A DNA stretch of 64,000 bases from Bryobacterales bacterium (GCA_016713735.1 JADJOP010000004.1:62001-126000), one strand, 5' to 3'. Counted from the first letter of the stretch, positions 1-8,869 are shown. The notes: generated by a model not told the origin, from the letters alone. Made by a program: numbers and translations.

Positions 1-1
1 G

Positions 2-529
2 CCTATGGCGCGGTTGTTGAACGGGCTGGGCATTCCGTTTGTGGGCGAGCGGACGGCGACGCTGCTGGGCGATACGTTTGGTTCGCTGGATGCGATTGCG
101 GCGGCGAGCGAGGAGGAGTTGCAGGCGGCGCCGGAGGTGGGGGTGAAGGTGGCGCAGGCGATCCGGCGGTTCTTTGAGAATGAACATAACCGGGAGCTGG
201 TGGAGCGGCTGCGGGGGGCTGGGTTGACGTTCACGCAGGAGAAGAAGCGGAACGAGGCGGGGCCGTTGAGCGGGCTGACGTTTGTGATTACAGGAACGCT
301 GCCAGGGATGAGCCGTGAGGAAGCGAAGGCGATGATTGAGAATGCGGGAGGCAAAGCGGTGGACGCGGTGTCGAAGAAGACGAGTTATGTGGTGGCGGGA
401 GAGTCAGCGGGCTCGAAGCTGGAGAAAGCAGGGAAGCTGGGCGTGACGGTGATTGATGAAGCGGAGTTGCGGCGGATGGTGAGTGGTGAGGCGAAGCCGG
501 AGATGATGGACGGAGGGGCAGGCGCGTGA
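2..529 (+). CDS. ligA: NAD-dependent DNA ligase LigA, C-terminal part (5' end outside window)
   Basis: This is the last ~175 residues of the replicative and repair DNA ligase that seals nicks using NAD+. The visible part contains helix-hairpin-helix segments (around 'NGLGIPFVGE' and 'APEVGVKVAQAI') followed by a BRCT domain starting near 'LSGLTFVITGTL' and running through 'KTSYVVAGE' and 'GSKLEKA'. The nucleotidyltransferase, OB and zinc-finger domains must lie upstream of the window. The frame is open to base 2, so the ATG at 5 is internal and not a start. The stop overlaps the GTG start of the next gene (GTGA), which implies translational coupling. Identification is firm from domain order. 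Confidence 0.93.
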   Translation, partial: PMARLLNGLGIPFVGERTATLLGDTFGSLDAIAAASEEELQAAPEVGVKVAQAIRRFFENEHNRELVERLRGAGLTFTQEKKRNEAGPLSGLTFVITGTLPGMSREEAKAMIENAGGKAVDAVSKKTSYVVAGESAGSKLEKAGKLGVTVIDEAELRRMVSGEAKPEMMDGGAGA

Positions 530-1110
530 AGAAGCTGGCGTTGTGGCTGCACTCGTGGGGGCCGGCGGGGGCGTTTATGTTGGCGCTGTTGGATTCGGCG
601 GGGATCCCGATTCCGGGGGGCGTGGTGGCGTTGATTGTGGCGTCGGCGGCGGCGAATCCGGCGGCGGGATGGCTGACGGCGGCGGTGGCGGTGGTGGGTT
701 CGGCGATCGGGAGCATGGTGTTGTTCGAGATTGCGCGCAAGGGCGGGCAGATGTATTTGGAGCGGCATGCGGCCACGCCGAGGGCGCAGAAGTTCCGGCA
801 TTGGTTTCAGCAGTACGGGCTGGTGACGGTGTTTGTGCCGGCGCTGATTCCGTTTCCGATGCCGCTGAAGGTGTTTGTGTTGTCGGCGGGGGCGACGGGG
901 GTGAGGCCGCTGCCGTTTCTGGGGGTGATGCTGGCGGCGCGGATTCCGAATTACTTCGCGATGGCGTGGTTGGGGATGCGGTTGGGCGACGGGGCGCTGC
1001 CGTGGATCAAGGCGCACACGTTGGAGTTCAGCCTGGCGGGCGTGGCGTTGATTGGAGCGCTGTTGTTGTTGCTCAACCGGTTGGATCGATCCAGTACAAT
1101 GACTGCGTGA
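526..1110 (+). CDS. DedA/YqaA-like VTT-domain inner-membrane protein
   Basis: A 194-residue integral membrane protein of the SNARE-associated/VTT (DedA) superfamily, whose members are linked to lipid flipping and membrane homeostasis. Visible features are an N-terminal hydrophobic segment with the conserved 'IPIPGGV' re-entrant motif, a central hydrophobic helix, the family-like segment 'VTVFVPALIPFPMPLKVFV' and a C-terminal hydrophobic helix just before a basic tail. GTG is the start, inside the ligA stop. Its own TGA overlaps the GTG of the next gene, so four genes (ligA to tag) form one overlapping operon. The exact substrate cannot be inferred. Confidence 0.8.
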   Translation: MKKLALWLHSWGPAGAFMLALLDSAGIPIPGGVVALIVASAAANPAAGWLTAAVAVVGSAIGSMVLFEIARKGGQMYLERHAATPRAQKFRHWFQQYGLVTVFVPALIPFPMPLKVFVLSAGATGVRPLPFLGVMLAARIPNYFAMAWLGMRLGDGALPWIKAHTLEFSLAGVALIGALLLLLNRLDRSSTMTA

Positions 1111-2531
1111 ATACCCACAGCAGACGGTCGTTCCTAGCGGCGGCGTTGAGCGCGCCGGCGTTTCTTTCGGCGGCGCAGAAACAGACGGACGCGCGCATTG
1201 AAGAGCTGAAGTTTTCCTACGAAGACTACCTGTACCGGACACCGATCAAGTTTGGCGGGAACGTGGTGGACCGGGTGACGCTGCTGAACGTGAACGTGAC
1301 GCTGCGGAGCCGGGCGGGCAAGGTGGCGAAGGGATTCGGCTCGATGCCGTTGGGGAACGTGTGGGGCTTCCCGTCGAAGGTGCACAACTACAACGAGACG
1401 CTGGAGGCGATGAAGGCGTTGACGGTGAAGTTGAACCGGATCATCGGCGGATACAAGGAGTACGGGCATCCGCTGGATGTGGGGCATGCGCTGCTGCCGG
1501 CCTATTTGAAAGCGGCTGAAGAGGTGACGCGCGAGCAGAGGTTGAAGGAGCCGTTTCCGAAGCTGTGCACGCTGGTGACGGCGAGTCCGTTTGACGCGGC
1601 GCTGCATGACGGATTTGGCAAGCTGCACGGGCGGAGCGCGTATCAGATTCTTTCCTCTGAATTTGTGTCGCACGACCTGGCGCACTATTTGACGCCGGCG
1701 TTCAAGGGCGAATATCTGGACCGGTATGTAACGGCGAAGCCGAAGCCGGCGATGCCGCTTTATCACCTGGTGGGGGCGGTGGATCCGTTGACGGCGGCCG
1801 ATATCACGAAGAAGATCGGCGATGGGATGCCGGAGACGCTGCCGGAGTGGATCGAGTATTCGGGGCTGGATCATTTGAAGATCAAGCTGAACGGGGAAGA
1901 TCTGAACTGGGATGTGAACCGTGTGCTGGCGGTGGAGCGGGTGGCCGGCGAGACGCAGAAGAAGCGGAAGATTGCGCGCTGGGTGACGTCGCTCGATTTC
2001 AATGAGAAGGCGCCGAGCGCGGAGTATTTGATCGGCGTATTGCGGAAAGTGAAGGAGGCGTCGGCGACGGCGTATGAGCGGATTCAGTATGTGGAGCAGC
2101 CGACCAAGCGCGATTTGAAGGCGGACCGGGCGAACGTGATGCACGAAGCTGCGAAGCTGAAGCCGGTGGTGATTGATGAGTCGTTGACGTCGCTCGATAT
2201 GTTGGATCTGGCGCGGGAGATGGGTTATTCGGGGGCGGCGTTGAAGGCGTGCAAGGGGCAGGGCGAGGCGCTGCTGATGGGGGCGGCGGTGCAGAAGTAC
2301 AAGATGTTTTTGTGTGTGCAGGACCTGACGTGTCCGGGGGCGTCGCTGATTCACTCGGCGGGGCTGGCGGCGCACATTCCGACGGTGGCGGCGATTGAGT
2401 GCAACTCGCGGCAGTATGTACCGGCGGCGAACAAAGACTGGGTGGCGCGGTTCCCTGGCGTGTTCGATGTGCGCAACGGGCGGGTGAACACGGCACTGTT
2501 GGACAAGGCCGGATTGAGCGCGGTGGCATGA
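1107..2531 (+). CDS. Tat-exported enolase-superfamily (mandelate racemase/muconate lactonizing-like) protein
   Basis: A 474-residue protein. The N-terminus carries a twin-arginine signal ('RRSFLAAALSAPAFL'), so export in folded form is likely. The body has the enolase-superfamily pattern: a KIK motif near residue 258, then metal-ligand positions in 'TSLDFNEK' (~297), 'YVEQP' (~328) and 'VIDES' (~356). Superfamily members abstract a proton alpha to a carboxylate; the substrate here is unknown, and export of such an enzyme is unusual. The GTG start overlaps the DedA stop. A TACAAT hexamer sits 6 nt upstream of the GTG, so an internal promoter is possible. The stop overlaps the tag ATG (ATGA). 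Confidence 0.83.
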   Translation: MNTHSRRSFLAAALSAPAFLSAAQKQTDARIEELKFSYEDYLYRTPIKFGGNVVDRVTLLNVNVTLRSRAGKVAKGFGSMPLGNVWGFPSKVHNYNETLEAMKALTVKLNRIIGGYKEYGHPLDVGHALLPAYLKAAEEVTREQRLKEPFPKLCTLVTASPFDAALHDGFGKLHGRSAYQILSSEFVSHDLAHYLTPAFKGEYLDRYVTAKPKPAMPLYHLVGAVDPLTAADITKKIGDGMPETLPEWIEYSGLDHLKIKLNGEDLNWDVNRVLAVERVAGETQKKRKIARWVTSLDFNEKAPSAEYLIGVLRKVKEASATAYERIQYVEQPTKRDLKADRANVMHEAAKLKPVVIDESLTSLDMLDLAREMGYSGAALKACKGQGEALLMGAAVQKYKMFLCVQDLTCPGASLIHSAGLAAHIPTVAAIECNSRQYVPAANKDWVARFPGVFDVRNGRVNTALLDKAGLSAVA

Positions 2532-3127
2532 GCGCGGGCAGGAACGGGGGCGAGCGGACGCGGTGTTTTTGGGTGCCGCCGGAGAAGCCGTATTATGCGC
2601 AGTATCACGATGAGGAGTGGGGGGTACCGGTGCATGAGGACCGGCTGCACTTCGAGATGCTGATTCTGGAGGGCGCGCAGGCGGGGTTGAGTTGGGACAC
2701 GGTGTTGCGGAAGCGGGAGAGCTACCGCGCGGCGTTCGCGGGATTTGATGCGAAGAAGGTGGCGCGGTTCACGGACGAGAAGCTGGAGAAACTGCTGCTC
2801 GATCCGGGGATTGTGCGGAACCGGTTGAAGGTGTATGGGGCGGTGAAGTGCGCGAAGGCGTTTCTGGAGGTGCGGAAGGAGTTCGGCACGTTTGACGCCT
2901 ATGTGTGGCGGTTTGTGGGCGGGCAGCCGTTGGACGGGAAGCGTAAGGGGAGAGGCGATGTGCCGGCAAAGACGGCGGAGAGCGATGCGTTGTCGAAGGA
3001 CCTGGCGAAGCGCGGGTTCACGTTTGTGGGGAGCACGATCATATATGCGTACATGCAGGCGGTGGGGCTGGTGAACGACCACACGGTGGATTGCTGGCGG
3101 TATCGCGAGGTGGGCGGCGGGCGGTGA
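2528..3127 (+). CDS. tag: DNA-3-methyladenine glycosylase I
   Basis: Base-excision repair enzyme that removes 3-methyladenine from alkylated DNA. The protein is 199 residues, with the family hallmarks 'RCFWV' near the N-terminus, 'YHDEEWGVP', 'FEMLILEGAQAGLSW' and 'VNDHTVDCW' at the C-terminus. The N-terminal Cys and the C-terminal His and Cys are the zinc ligands known in E. coli Tag. The ATG at 2528 overlaps the preceding stop, and an upstream in-frame ATG would extend into the previous gene. It is the last gene of the ligA operon, so two repair functions sit together. Confidence 0.93.
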   Translation: MSAGRNGGERTRCFWVPPEKPYYAQYHDEEWGVPVHEDRLHFEMLILEGAQAGLSWDTVLRKRESYRAAFAGFDAKKVARFTDEKLEKLLLDPGIVRNRLKVYGAVKCAKAFLEVRKEFGTFDAYVWRFVGGQPLDGKRKGRGDVPAKTAESDALSKDLAKRGFTFVGSTIIYAYMQAVGLVNDHTVDCWRYREVGGGR

Positions 3128-3194
3128 GGAGTGGGCGGTCGGCCAGTGGGGCGGTGAGGCGCGGCGGTGAGGGGCGCGCGGGCGGTAGGCGCGC

Positions 3195-3875
3195 TTAGTA
3201 GACGATCTGGCCGTCGCGCATGTTGACGGTGCGGTGGCCGTAGGCGGCGGCTTCGGGGTTGTGGGTGATCATGAGGATGGTTTGGCCGAGGCGTTCGTTG
3301 AGGCCGCGGAGGACGTTGAGGACGGTGTCGGAGTTTTTGGTGTCGAGGTTGCCGGTGGGCTCGTCGGCGAGGAGGATGGCGGGGTGGTTGACGATGGCGC
3401 GGGCGATGGCGACGCGCTGCTGTTCGCCGCCGGACATGGCGCGGGGCTTGTGATCGAGGCGGCCGGAGATGCCGAGGAGGTCGAGGACTTCGGCGAACCA
3501 GGCGTCGTGTTCGAGGGGTTTGCCGGCGATGTGGCGGGCGATGGCGATGTTGTCGCGGGCGGAGAGGGTGGGCAGGAGGTTGTACTTCTGGAAGACGAAG
3601 CCGACCTTGGTTTTGCGCATGTTGGTGCGGCCGGAGTCGGTCATCTTCGCGAGGTCGGTGCCGTCGATGGAGACCGAGCCGGAGGAGGGCGGGGTGAGGC
3701 CGCCGAGGATGTGGAAGAGGGTGGACTTGCCGGAGCCGGAGGGTCCGCAGATGGCGACGAACTCACCGGCGGTGACTTCGAGGTCGACGCCGCGGAGAGC
3801 TTCGACCTGGACTTCGCCGACGCGGTAGACCTTGCCGAGGCCCTGGATGGAGATGAGGCTGCCGCTCTTACTCAT
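3195..3875 (-). CDS. ABC transporter ATP-binding protein (MacB/LolD type)
   Basis: A 226-residue ATPase with Walker A 'GPSGSGKST', Q-loop 'FVFQKYNLLPTL', signature 'MSGGEQQRVAIARA', Walker B 'ILLADEPTG' and switch His in 'MITHNPEAA'. These are typical of the LolD/MacB/FtsE class that powers mechanotransmission exporters or lipoprotein extraction rather than ion import. It starts 8 nt inside the end of the upstream permease gene (3868-4962), so the two are co-translated partners. No periplasmic adaptor gene is adjacent. Substrate unknown. Confidence 0.92.
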   Translation of the reverse strand: MSKSGSLISIQGLGKVYRVGEVQVEALRGVDLEVTAGEFVAICGPSGSGKSTLFHILGGLTPPSSGSVSIDGTDLAKMTDSGRTNMRKTKVGFVFQKYNLLPTLSARDNIAIARHIAGKPLEHDAWFAEVLDLLGISGRLDHKPRAMSGGEQQRVAIARAIVNHPAILLADEPTGNLDTKNSDTVLNVLRGLNERLGQTILMITHNPEAAAYGHRTVNMRDGQIVY

Positions 3876-4962
3876 AGGAGAGGGCCTCCAGGGCATCCTG
3901 TTTGATGGCTTTCCAACCTGGGTAGAGGGCGCCCATGACGGCGCCGGCGACGGCGATGAGGGTGGTGGTGGGCCACCAGTCGGGGGTGACCATGGCGGTG
4001 AGGGTGGCGCCGGCGAACTCGAGGATGAGCCAGCGTGTGCCATAGCTGAGGGCGATGCCGAGGACGCTGCCGATGGCGGCGAGCATGAGGGTTTCGCGGA
4101 TGAGGATGGCGAGGATGTAGCCGGGCCCGGCGCCGAGGGATTTGAGGATGCCGATTTCGCGCGTGCGTTCGAGGACGGCGGTGTACATGGAGAGGAAGAC
4201 GACGAGGAAGCCGACGATGACGCTGATGAGGATGACGACGTAGATGAACTGTTTTAGGCCGGGGACGTTGTTGACGGAGAAGAGCGAGGTGAACTCCTCG
4301 ACGGAGTAGATGGAGTAGTCGGGGAGCTTGGCCTTGAAGTCGCGGAGGATGGCGTTGGTGAGTTTGGGGTCGTCGAGTTTGACGAAGATCTGGGTGAGTT
4401 TGCCGGTGTTGCCGGTGAGTTCCTGGAGGCGGCGGAGAGGCATCACCATGCGGGCGAGTTTTCCGGATTCAAAGATGCCGGAGATGCGCCATTGTTTGTT
4501 GAGGAGCTTGACGAAGGAGCCGACTTTGAGGCCGTTCTGCTTGGCGTAGCGTTCGTCGACCATGATGTCGTTCTGGCCCTGGAAGGGTCCGCCGGAGAGG
4601 AAGCGGAAGCCGCCGCTCAAGCGGGAGAAATGTTCGAGGTCGACGCCGGTGACGGTGTCGATGCCGCCGATGGGTTGGGCGATGGTGCCGGTGGCGACGG
4701 CGACGTGGGGTTGTTCACTGAAGAACTTGACGAGGCCTTCGGACATGGGGGCCGAGGAGAAGCTGATGGCGGAGCTGCCGGGGGGGCGGATCCAGATATC
4801 GGCGCCGACGCCGCGGGCGCGGCGGGCGGACTCGTCGAGCATGCCGCGGCTGAGGCCGACGAGGGTGAGGATCATGGTGACTTCGATGGCGATGGCGAAG
4901 ATGCTCAGCATGGTGCGGACAGGCCGATGCTTGAGATTCTCCAGAACGAGCTTGTTGATCAA
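3868..4962 (-). CDS. FtsX/MacB-type ABC transporter permease
   Basis: A 364-residue permease. It has an N-terminal transmembrane helix (about residues 17-37), a large periplasmic domain of the MacB_PCD kind (about 40-230), and three C-terminal helices (about 236-262, 285-310 and 330-350) forming the FtsX-like domain. The segment 'LERTREIGILKSLGA' is the conserved coupling-helix region after the second helix. It precedes and overlaps its ATPase gene. The type VII ABC fold acts by moving periplasmic cargo or regulating partners, not by passing substrate through the membrane. The partner or cargo is not evident here. Confidence 0.9.
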   Translation of the reverse strand: MINKLVLENLKHRPVRTMLSIFAIAIEVTMILTLVGLSRGMLDESARRARGVGADIWIRPPGSSAISFSSAPMSEGLVKFFSEQPHVAVATGTIAQPIGGIDTVTGVDLEHFSRLSGGFRFLSGGPFQGQNDIMVDERYAKQNGLKVGSFVKLLNKQWRISGIFESGKLARMVMPLRRLQELTGNTGKLTQIFVKLDDPKLTNAILRDFKAKLPDYSIYSVEEFTSLFSVNNVPGLKQFIYVVILISVIVGFLVVFLSMYTAVLERTREIGILKSLGAGPGYILAILIRETLMLAAIGSVLGIALSYGTRWLILEFAGATLTAMVTPDWWPTTTLIAVAGAVMGALYPGWKAIKQDALEALSYE

Positions 4963-5164
4963 AGGGAGGAGTCCTTCAACGAATGAGGCGGCAACTTAAT
5001 ATTCTAGCGTGTGCGTGGGAAGGAGGGATATGGAGGGCGGGAAGCGGAGCGCTGGGGCAGGCGGTGTTTTCCGGGGTGAGATTCGCTTGAAGGCGGGACC
5101 GTGTTGGCGTGGAGGGGGCGGCGGCGAAGAGAGAGGGCGCGTCGACGCGCGGGGTGGGGCTGGA

Positions 5165-5197
5165 GAAAACGAAGGCCCCCGGTGGTTGCCGGGGGCC
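5165..5197 (-). terminator. Rho-independent terminator of receptor 1
   Basis: A perfect 9-bp stem (5174-5182 with 5189-5197, GGCCCCCGG/CCGGGGGCC) with a 6-nt loop. On the minus strand it is followed by TTCGTTTTC. It lies about 100 bp after the receptor stop at 5297, in the right orientation. Confidence 0.7.
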
Positions 5198-5206
5198 GTG
5201 GGGGAA

Positions 5207-5231
5207 CCGCTCCCTTGGGGGCGCGGCTCGG
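5207..5231 (+). repeat. Dispersed REP-like repeat, copy A (diverged)
   Basis: Contains CGCTCCCTT then GCGCGGCTCGG, matching the core of three further intergenic copies in this window at 12461, 16231 and 38511. This copy has GGGGG in place of ACGGTC in the middle. All four copies read in the same direction on the plus strand. Confidence 0.45.
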
Positions 5232-5296
5232 TTTTGCGCGGTTGCGGCGCGGTTTTGGATGGTTGCGCCGCTGGTTTTGCGTAGTTGCGGCTGGGA

Positions 5297-8200
5297 CTAG
5301 AAGGTCAGGCGGAGGCCGAGGCGGAGGATGCGGTCGCCGTTGGGTTCGCGGCCGCCGGAGTTGGTGCCGGTGACCTCGAAGACGCCGCCGGTGAACTGGC
5401 CCGCGGCGTTAACGACGCGGTTGTTGATGCCGGCCGAGGGGTTGTTGAACTTGGGCGTGTTGGTCCAGTTGAAGTATTCGGCGCGGAACTGGAGGGACTT
5501 CTTCTCGCTGATCTGGAAGTTGCGGAAGAGGCCGAGGTCGGTGTTGAAGAAGCTGGGGCCGCGGAGGCTATTAAAGCCGGCGGTGCCGAAGCGGGGTTCG
5601 AGGACGCGCTCGAAGGCGAAGGGATCGAAGAAGGGCACGCCGCGGCCGATGCCGCCGAGGCGGGTGACGTCCTGCTTGACCTGATCGGCGCGCTGGGTGG
5701 AGCCGGGCAGGCGGAGGGAGCCGCCGTCGGAGGTGACGCGGACGGGGGTGCCGGTCATGAAGCTGGTGAGCGTATTGAGCTGCCAGCCGCCGAGGACGGC
5801 GGCGCCGACGCCGCTGGTGGCGAACTGCTTGTTCTTGCCGAAGGGCAGTTCGTAGGTCATGGCGAGCTGGAAGTTGTGCGTGCGGTCAAAGTTGAGGGGC
5901 ACGCGGTTGAGGTTGGTGTAGGAGAGGGCGGGGACGAGGGGTCCGCCGTTGTTGTCCTCGTTGCAGCACCAGCCGATGACCTTGGACCAGGTGTAGGAGG
6001 CGTTCATCTGGAAGCCGTTCTGGAAGCGGCGGTTCACAGTGGCCTGCATCGAATGGTAGTCGTTGTCGCCCATGGGGCCGATGAGGCTGGTTTCGACGGT
6101 GCGGTTGAAGCGGTTGCGGAGGGGCTGGCCGGCCTGGTCGGCGCCGATGACCTGTCCGGCGTTGAGGTTCAAGCGGCCGGAGACGCGGACGGCGCGGCTG
6201 GCGACGTAGCCGATCTGGCCGACGAAGCCCTGGCCGAGTTCGCGCTGGATGGTGAGGTTGTAGTTGAAGATGTAGCTGCGCAGGAACTCGTCGCCGGTGG
6301 TGTTGAAGGCGTAGTTGGTGGGCAGGGTGATGCGGCCGTTGGAGCCGATGACGGGGTCAGGCAGAGTGGGCAGGCCCTGGGAGAGCGTGGTGGCGTAGCC
6401 GAGGGCGGGGGGCGCGAGGTTAAAGGGCGCCAGGATGGGGTAATTGGTGCGCAGGGGGCGGGCCAGGTTCCAGGGATCCCAGTTCATGCCGAAGCCGGCG
6501 CGGACGACGGTTTTGTCGGTGGCGCGGTAGGCGATGCCGAGGCGCGGGGAGAAGTAAGCTCCGGCGACCTTGGTGCCGCAGTCTTCGGGGATGCCGCCGA
6601 CGCCGCAGACGAGGACTTCGTTGGTGTTGAAGTCATAGCGTTCGGTGCCGCGGTTTTCGCGGCTGGGCATGGGGTACATTTCGATGCGGGTGCCGTAGGA
6701 GAGGGTGAGTTTGCGGTTGACCTGCCACTGGTCACGGGCATAGAAGCTGAGCATGGAGGTGCGGGTGCGGTAGATTTCGGGGACTTGGAGGATGCGGCCG
6801 CCGCCATCGACGAGGCCGAGCAGGTAGGTGCCCATGGCGTTGAACTGGTTGCCACCGGCGACGTTGCCGTTGGCGAGGCGGAGCTGCGTGGGGCCCTGTC
6901 CGAAGTTCAAGCGGCCGGAAGCGCCGCCGTTGGCGCCGGCGAACTCCGGCTGGGTGTGGTTGAGCTGGAGGAAGTAGAGGTCCATGCCGAAGCGGATGTT
7001 GTGGGAGCCCTTGAGCCAGTTGGCGTTGGCGACATACTGCTGCTGGGGGTCGGTGCGGTAGTAGGGCATGTAGCTTTCGGTGGAGCCGAAGGGGGCAAAG
7101 CCGCTGATGCCGAAGCCGGGGGAACCGGATTCGAAGAAGCGGGTGCCGTTGGTGCCGGGGATTTTGAGTTCATCGCGGCCGGTGTTGGGGCCGAGGCCGG
7201 GCTGCTCGATGTTGGTATCCATGAGCGTATAGCCGAAGTAGGCGTCGATGATGAAGGTGGGTTTGAAGGCGTAGGTGGTGGCGAGGGTGCCGGACCAGGT
7301 GTTGCCGAAGCCGAGACCGGGGTTGCCGAAGGCGATGGGCTGGCCGCCGGCGGGTCCGAAGGCGGTGGGGGCGTTGAGGCGGAAGTCGAGATAGCTCAGA
7401 CGGGCGTAGGCGGTCCAGCGGTCGTTGATGTTGAAGTTGAACTTGGAGTCGAGGGTATCGCGATCGAAGGTGGCCGACCCTGTGGCGAAGTAATTATTCG
7501 TCGGGATGCCGTTGGGGGCGGGGTTGTTTTCCTGAGGCAAGCGCTGCATGAGGAGCGCGGCGGTGGGATGGATGCGAGAGGTGGGAATGCGGTTGCCGGC
7601 GAAGGGCTGACGGTCCTGACCGTTGGCGGCGCCGGTGAAGGGGTCGTAGACGGCCAGATTGGAAGTGGAGAGGTCGCCCTGGCGCATGATGGCGGTGGGG
7701 ACCGAGAAGAGGCCGCCGGCGTAGCGGTGGTCGGCGGTGCGTTCGTAGCTGGCGAAGTAGAAGATCTTATCCTTCTTGATGGGCCCGCCGATGCGGCCGC
7801 CGAACTGGTTATAGACCAGTTTGGGGATGTCCTGGTTGGAGGGGAGGAAGAAGTTGCGGGCCTGGCTCCAGTTGCCTTGGTGGTAATGGAAGAGGGCGCC
7901 GTTGACTTCGTTGGAGCCGGAGCGGATGGTAACGTTGACGCTGGCGCCGCCGGCGAGGCCCTGGTCGGCATCGAAGGTGTTGGTGACGATGCTGACGGTG
8001 TCGATGGATTCAAGCGCGGGGACGTAGCTGGCGATGTGGGGGAGCCAGACGTTGGTGGCGCTGGCGCCATCGATGCGGGTGTTGTTGGAAGCGGTGTTGT
8101 TGCCGTTGGTCTGCCACTGCATGGAGCGGGAGGGGTTGGAGGGGACCGAGTGGGGGGTGGAGGGCGGCGAGATGCCAGGGACCGTCACGAAGAGGGCCTG

Positions 8201-8671
8201 GTAGTTGCGCTGGCCGGAGACGGGGATTTCGGTGATAGCCTTGGCGGTCATCTCCGAACGCACCTCGGCGCGGTCGGTTTGAAGCGTGGCGGCGGTGGCG
8301 GCGACGGTGATGGACTCCGAGACCTGGCCGACGGTCATCTGCAGATCGACGCGGGCGACGGTGTCGACGGAGATGGTCAAACTTTCGCGGCGGAGGGTGC
8401 GGAAGCCCTCTTTCTTTACCTCCACGTTGTAGGTGCCGTTTTGCACGGTGGGGATGTTGTACGCCCCCTGGTCATTGGTGGTGGTGGTACGGGTTGCGCC
8501 GGTCTCCACGTTGGTGATGGTGACCATGGCGTTGGGAACGGCGGCATTGCTGGCGTCAGTGACGGTGCCGACGAGAGAGCCATAGAGGGCCTGTCCATAG
8601 ATTGCGAGAGAACTGAGCAACAGGAGACAGGCAATTACAAGCACAAAACGGGCGTGCTTTGACATTGTCAT
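5297..8671 (-). CDS. TonB-dependent receptor with CarboxypepD_reg-like domain (Oar-like), copy 1
   Basis: A 1124-residue outer-membrane protein. Order: signal peptide (about 1-27); a carboxypeptidase regulatory-like beta-sandwich (about 30-115, 'GSLVGTVTDASNAAVPNA'); plug-like region with 'RIDGASATNVWLP'; a long beta-barrel; and a C-terminus 'RILRLGLRLTF' ending in Phe, as outer-membrane barrels do. Such receptors are abundant in Acidobacteriota and import large or scarce ligands with TonB energy; the ligand is unknown. The ATG at 8671 is preceded by a GAAGGGG ribosome site; a second ATG lies at 8665. It is a tandem paralogue of the gene at 8870-12252, with long near-identical stretches. A terminator follows at 5165-5197. 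Confidence 0.88.
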   Translation of the reverse strand: MTMSKHARFVLVIACLLLLSSLAIYGQALYGSLVGTVTDASNAAVPNAMVTITNVETGATRTTTTNDQGAYNIPTVQNGTYNVEVKKEGFRTLRRESLTISVDTVARVDLQMTVGQVSESITVAATAATLQTDRAEVRSEMTAKAITEIPVSGQRNYQALFVTVPGISPPSTPHSVPSNPSRSMQWQTNGNNTASNNTRIDGASATNVWLPHIASYVPALESIDTVSIVTNTFDADQGLAGGASVNVTIRSGSNEVNGALFHYHQGNWSQARNFFLPSNQDIPKLVYNQFGGRIGGPIKKDKIFYFASYERTADHRYAGGLFSVPTAIMRQGDLSTSNLAVYDPFTGAANGQDRQPFAGNRIPTSRIHPTAALLMQRLPQENNPAPNGIPTNNYFATGSATFDRDTLDSKFNFNINDRWTAYARLSYLDFRLNAPTAFGPAGGQPIAFGNPGLGFGNTWSGTLATTYAFKPTFIIDAYFGYTLMDTNIEQPGLGPNTGRDELKIPGTNGTRFFESGSPGFGISGFAPFGSTESYMPYYRTDPQQQYVANANWLKGSHNIRFGMDLYFLQLNHTQPEFAGANGGASGRLNFGQGPTQLRLANGNVAGGNQFNAMGTYLLGLVDGGGRILQVPEIYRTRTSMLSFYARDQWQVNRKLTLSYGTRIEMYPMPSRENRGTERYDFNTNEVLVCGVGGIPEDCGTKVAGAYFSPRLGIAYRATDKTVVRAGFGMNWDPWNLARPLRTNYPILAPFNLAPPALGYATTLSQGLPTLPDPVIGSNGRITLPTNYAFNTTGDEFLRSYIFNYNLTIQRELGQGFVGQIGYVASRAVRVSGRLNLNAGQVIGADQAGQPLRNRFNRTVETSLIGPMGDNDYHSMQATVNRRFQNGFQMNASYTWSKVIGWCCNEDNNGGPLVPALSYTNLNRVPLNFDRTHNFQLAMTYELPFGKNKQFATSGVGAAVLGGWQLNTLTSFMTGTPVRVTSDGGSLRLPGSTQRADQVKQDVTRLGGIGRGVPFFDPFAFERVLEPRFGTAGFNSLRGPSFFNTDLGLFRNFQISEKKSLQFRAEYFNWTNTPKFNNPSAGINNRVVNAAGQFTGGVFEVTGTNSGGREPNGDRILRLGLRLTF

Positions 8672-8717
8672 GTTTGTGAATACCCCTTCACGAAAATATG
8701 GCGGGAACGTAATCACC

Positions 8718-8729
8718 CACCAATTGGTG
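8718..8729. promoter_or_regulatory. 12-bp perfect palindrome upstream of receptor 1 (possible operator)
   Basis: CACCAATTGGTG is a perfect inverted repeat, extendable to 18 bp with one mismatch. It lies 47-58 bp upstream of the ATG at 8671. Its position and symmetry suit a dimeric regulator. No equivalent is seen before receptor 2. Function is inferred only from position. Confidence 0.35.
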
Positions 8730-8812
8730 AGTAGTCTACATCCGAGCTGGGAGGGGTTGCAAGGAGGGGTGGGGAAATTTACGAGAGCCGCGCGGGGCGG
8801 CGGAGAGGCGTG

Positions 8813-8853
8813 GGGAGAAATGCCCCGGCCGGGGGGTATTGTCCGGCCGGGGC
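8813..8853 (-). terminator. Rho-independent terminator of receptor 2
   Basis: An 11-bp stem (8822-8832 with 8843-8853, GCCCCGGCCGG/CCGGCCGGGGC) around a 10-nt loop, followed on the minus strand by ATTTCTCC. It starts 17 bp after the receptor 2 stop at 8870. The T-tract is weak, so efficiency is uncertain. Confidence 0.6.
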
Positions 8854-8869
8854 GCATGGGCCGCCACCG

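Larger units (their letters stand above)
4963..5296. other. 334-bp intergenic region without a supported gene
   Basis: Lies between the upstream end of the permease operon and the 3' end of receptor 1, both on the minus strand. It holds a terminator hairpin (5165-5197), one copy of the dispersed CTCCCT/CGCGGCTC repeat (5207-5231) and a degenerate GGTTGCG-rich stretch up to about 5290. The short open frames are artefacts of high GC: none has a ribosome site or recognisable sequence. Confidence 0.6.

Noticed and set aside
288..776. Minus-strand frame opposite ligA and the DedA-like gene
   Set aside because: Overlaps two clear plus-strand genes and has low-complexity composition.
5285..8662. 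1125-codon plus-strand open frame opposite receptor 1
   Set aside because: Gly/Ala/Val/Glu-rich without any domain. It is the antisense of a real receptor and is kept open by GC content and codon bias.
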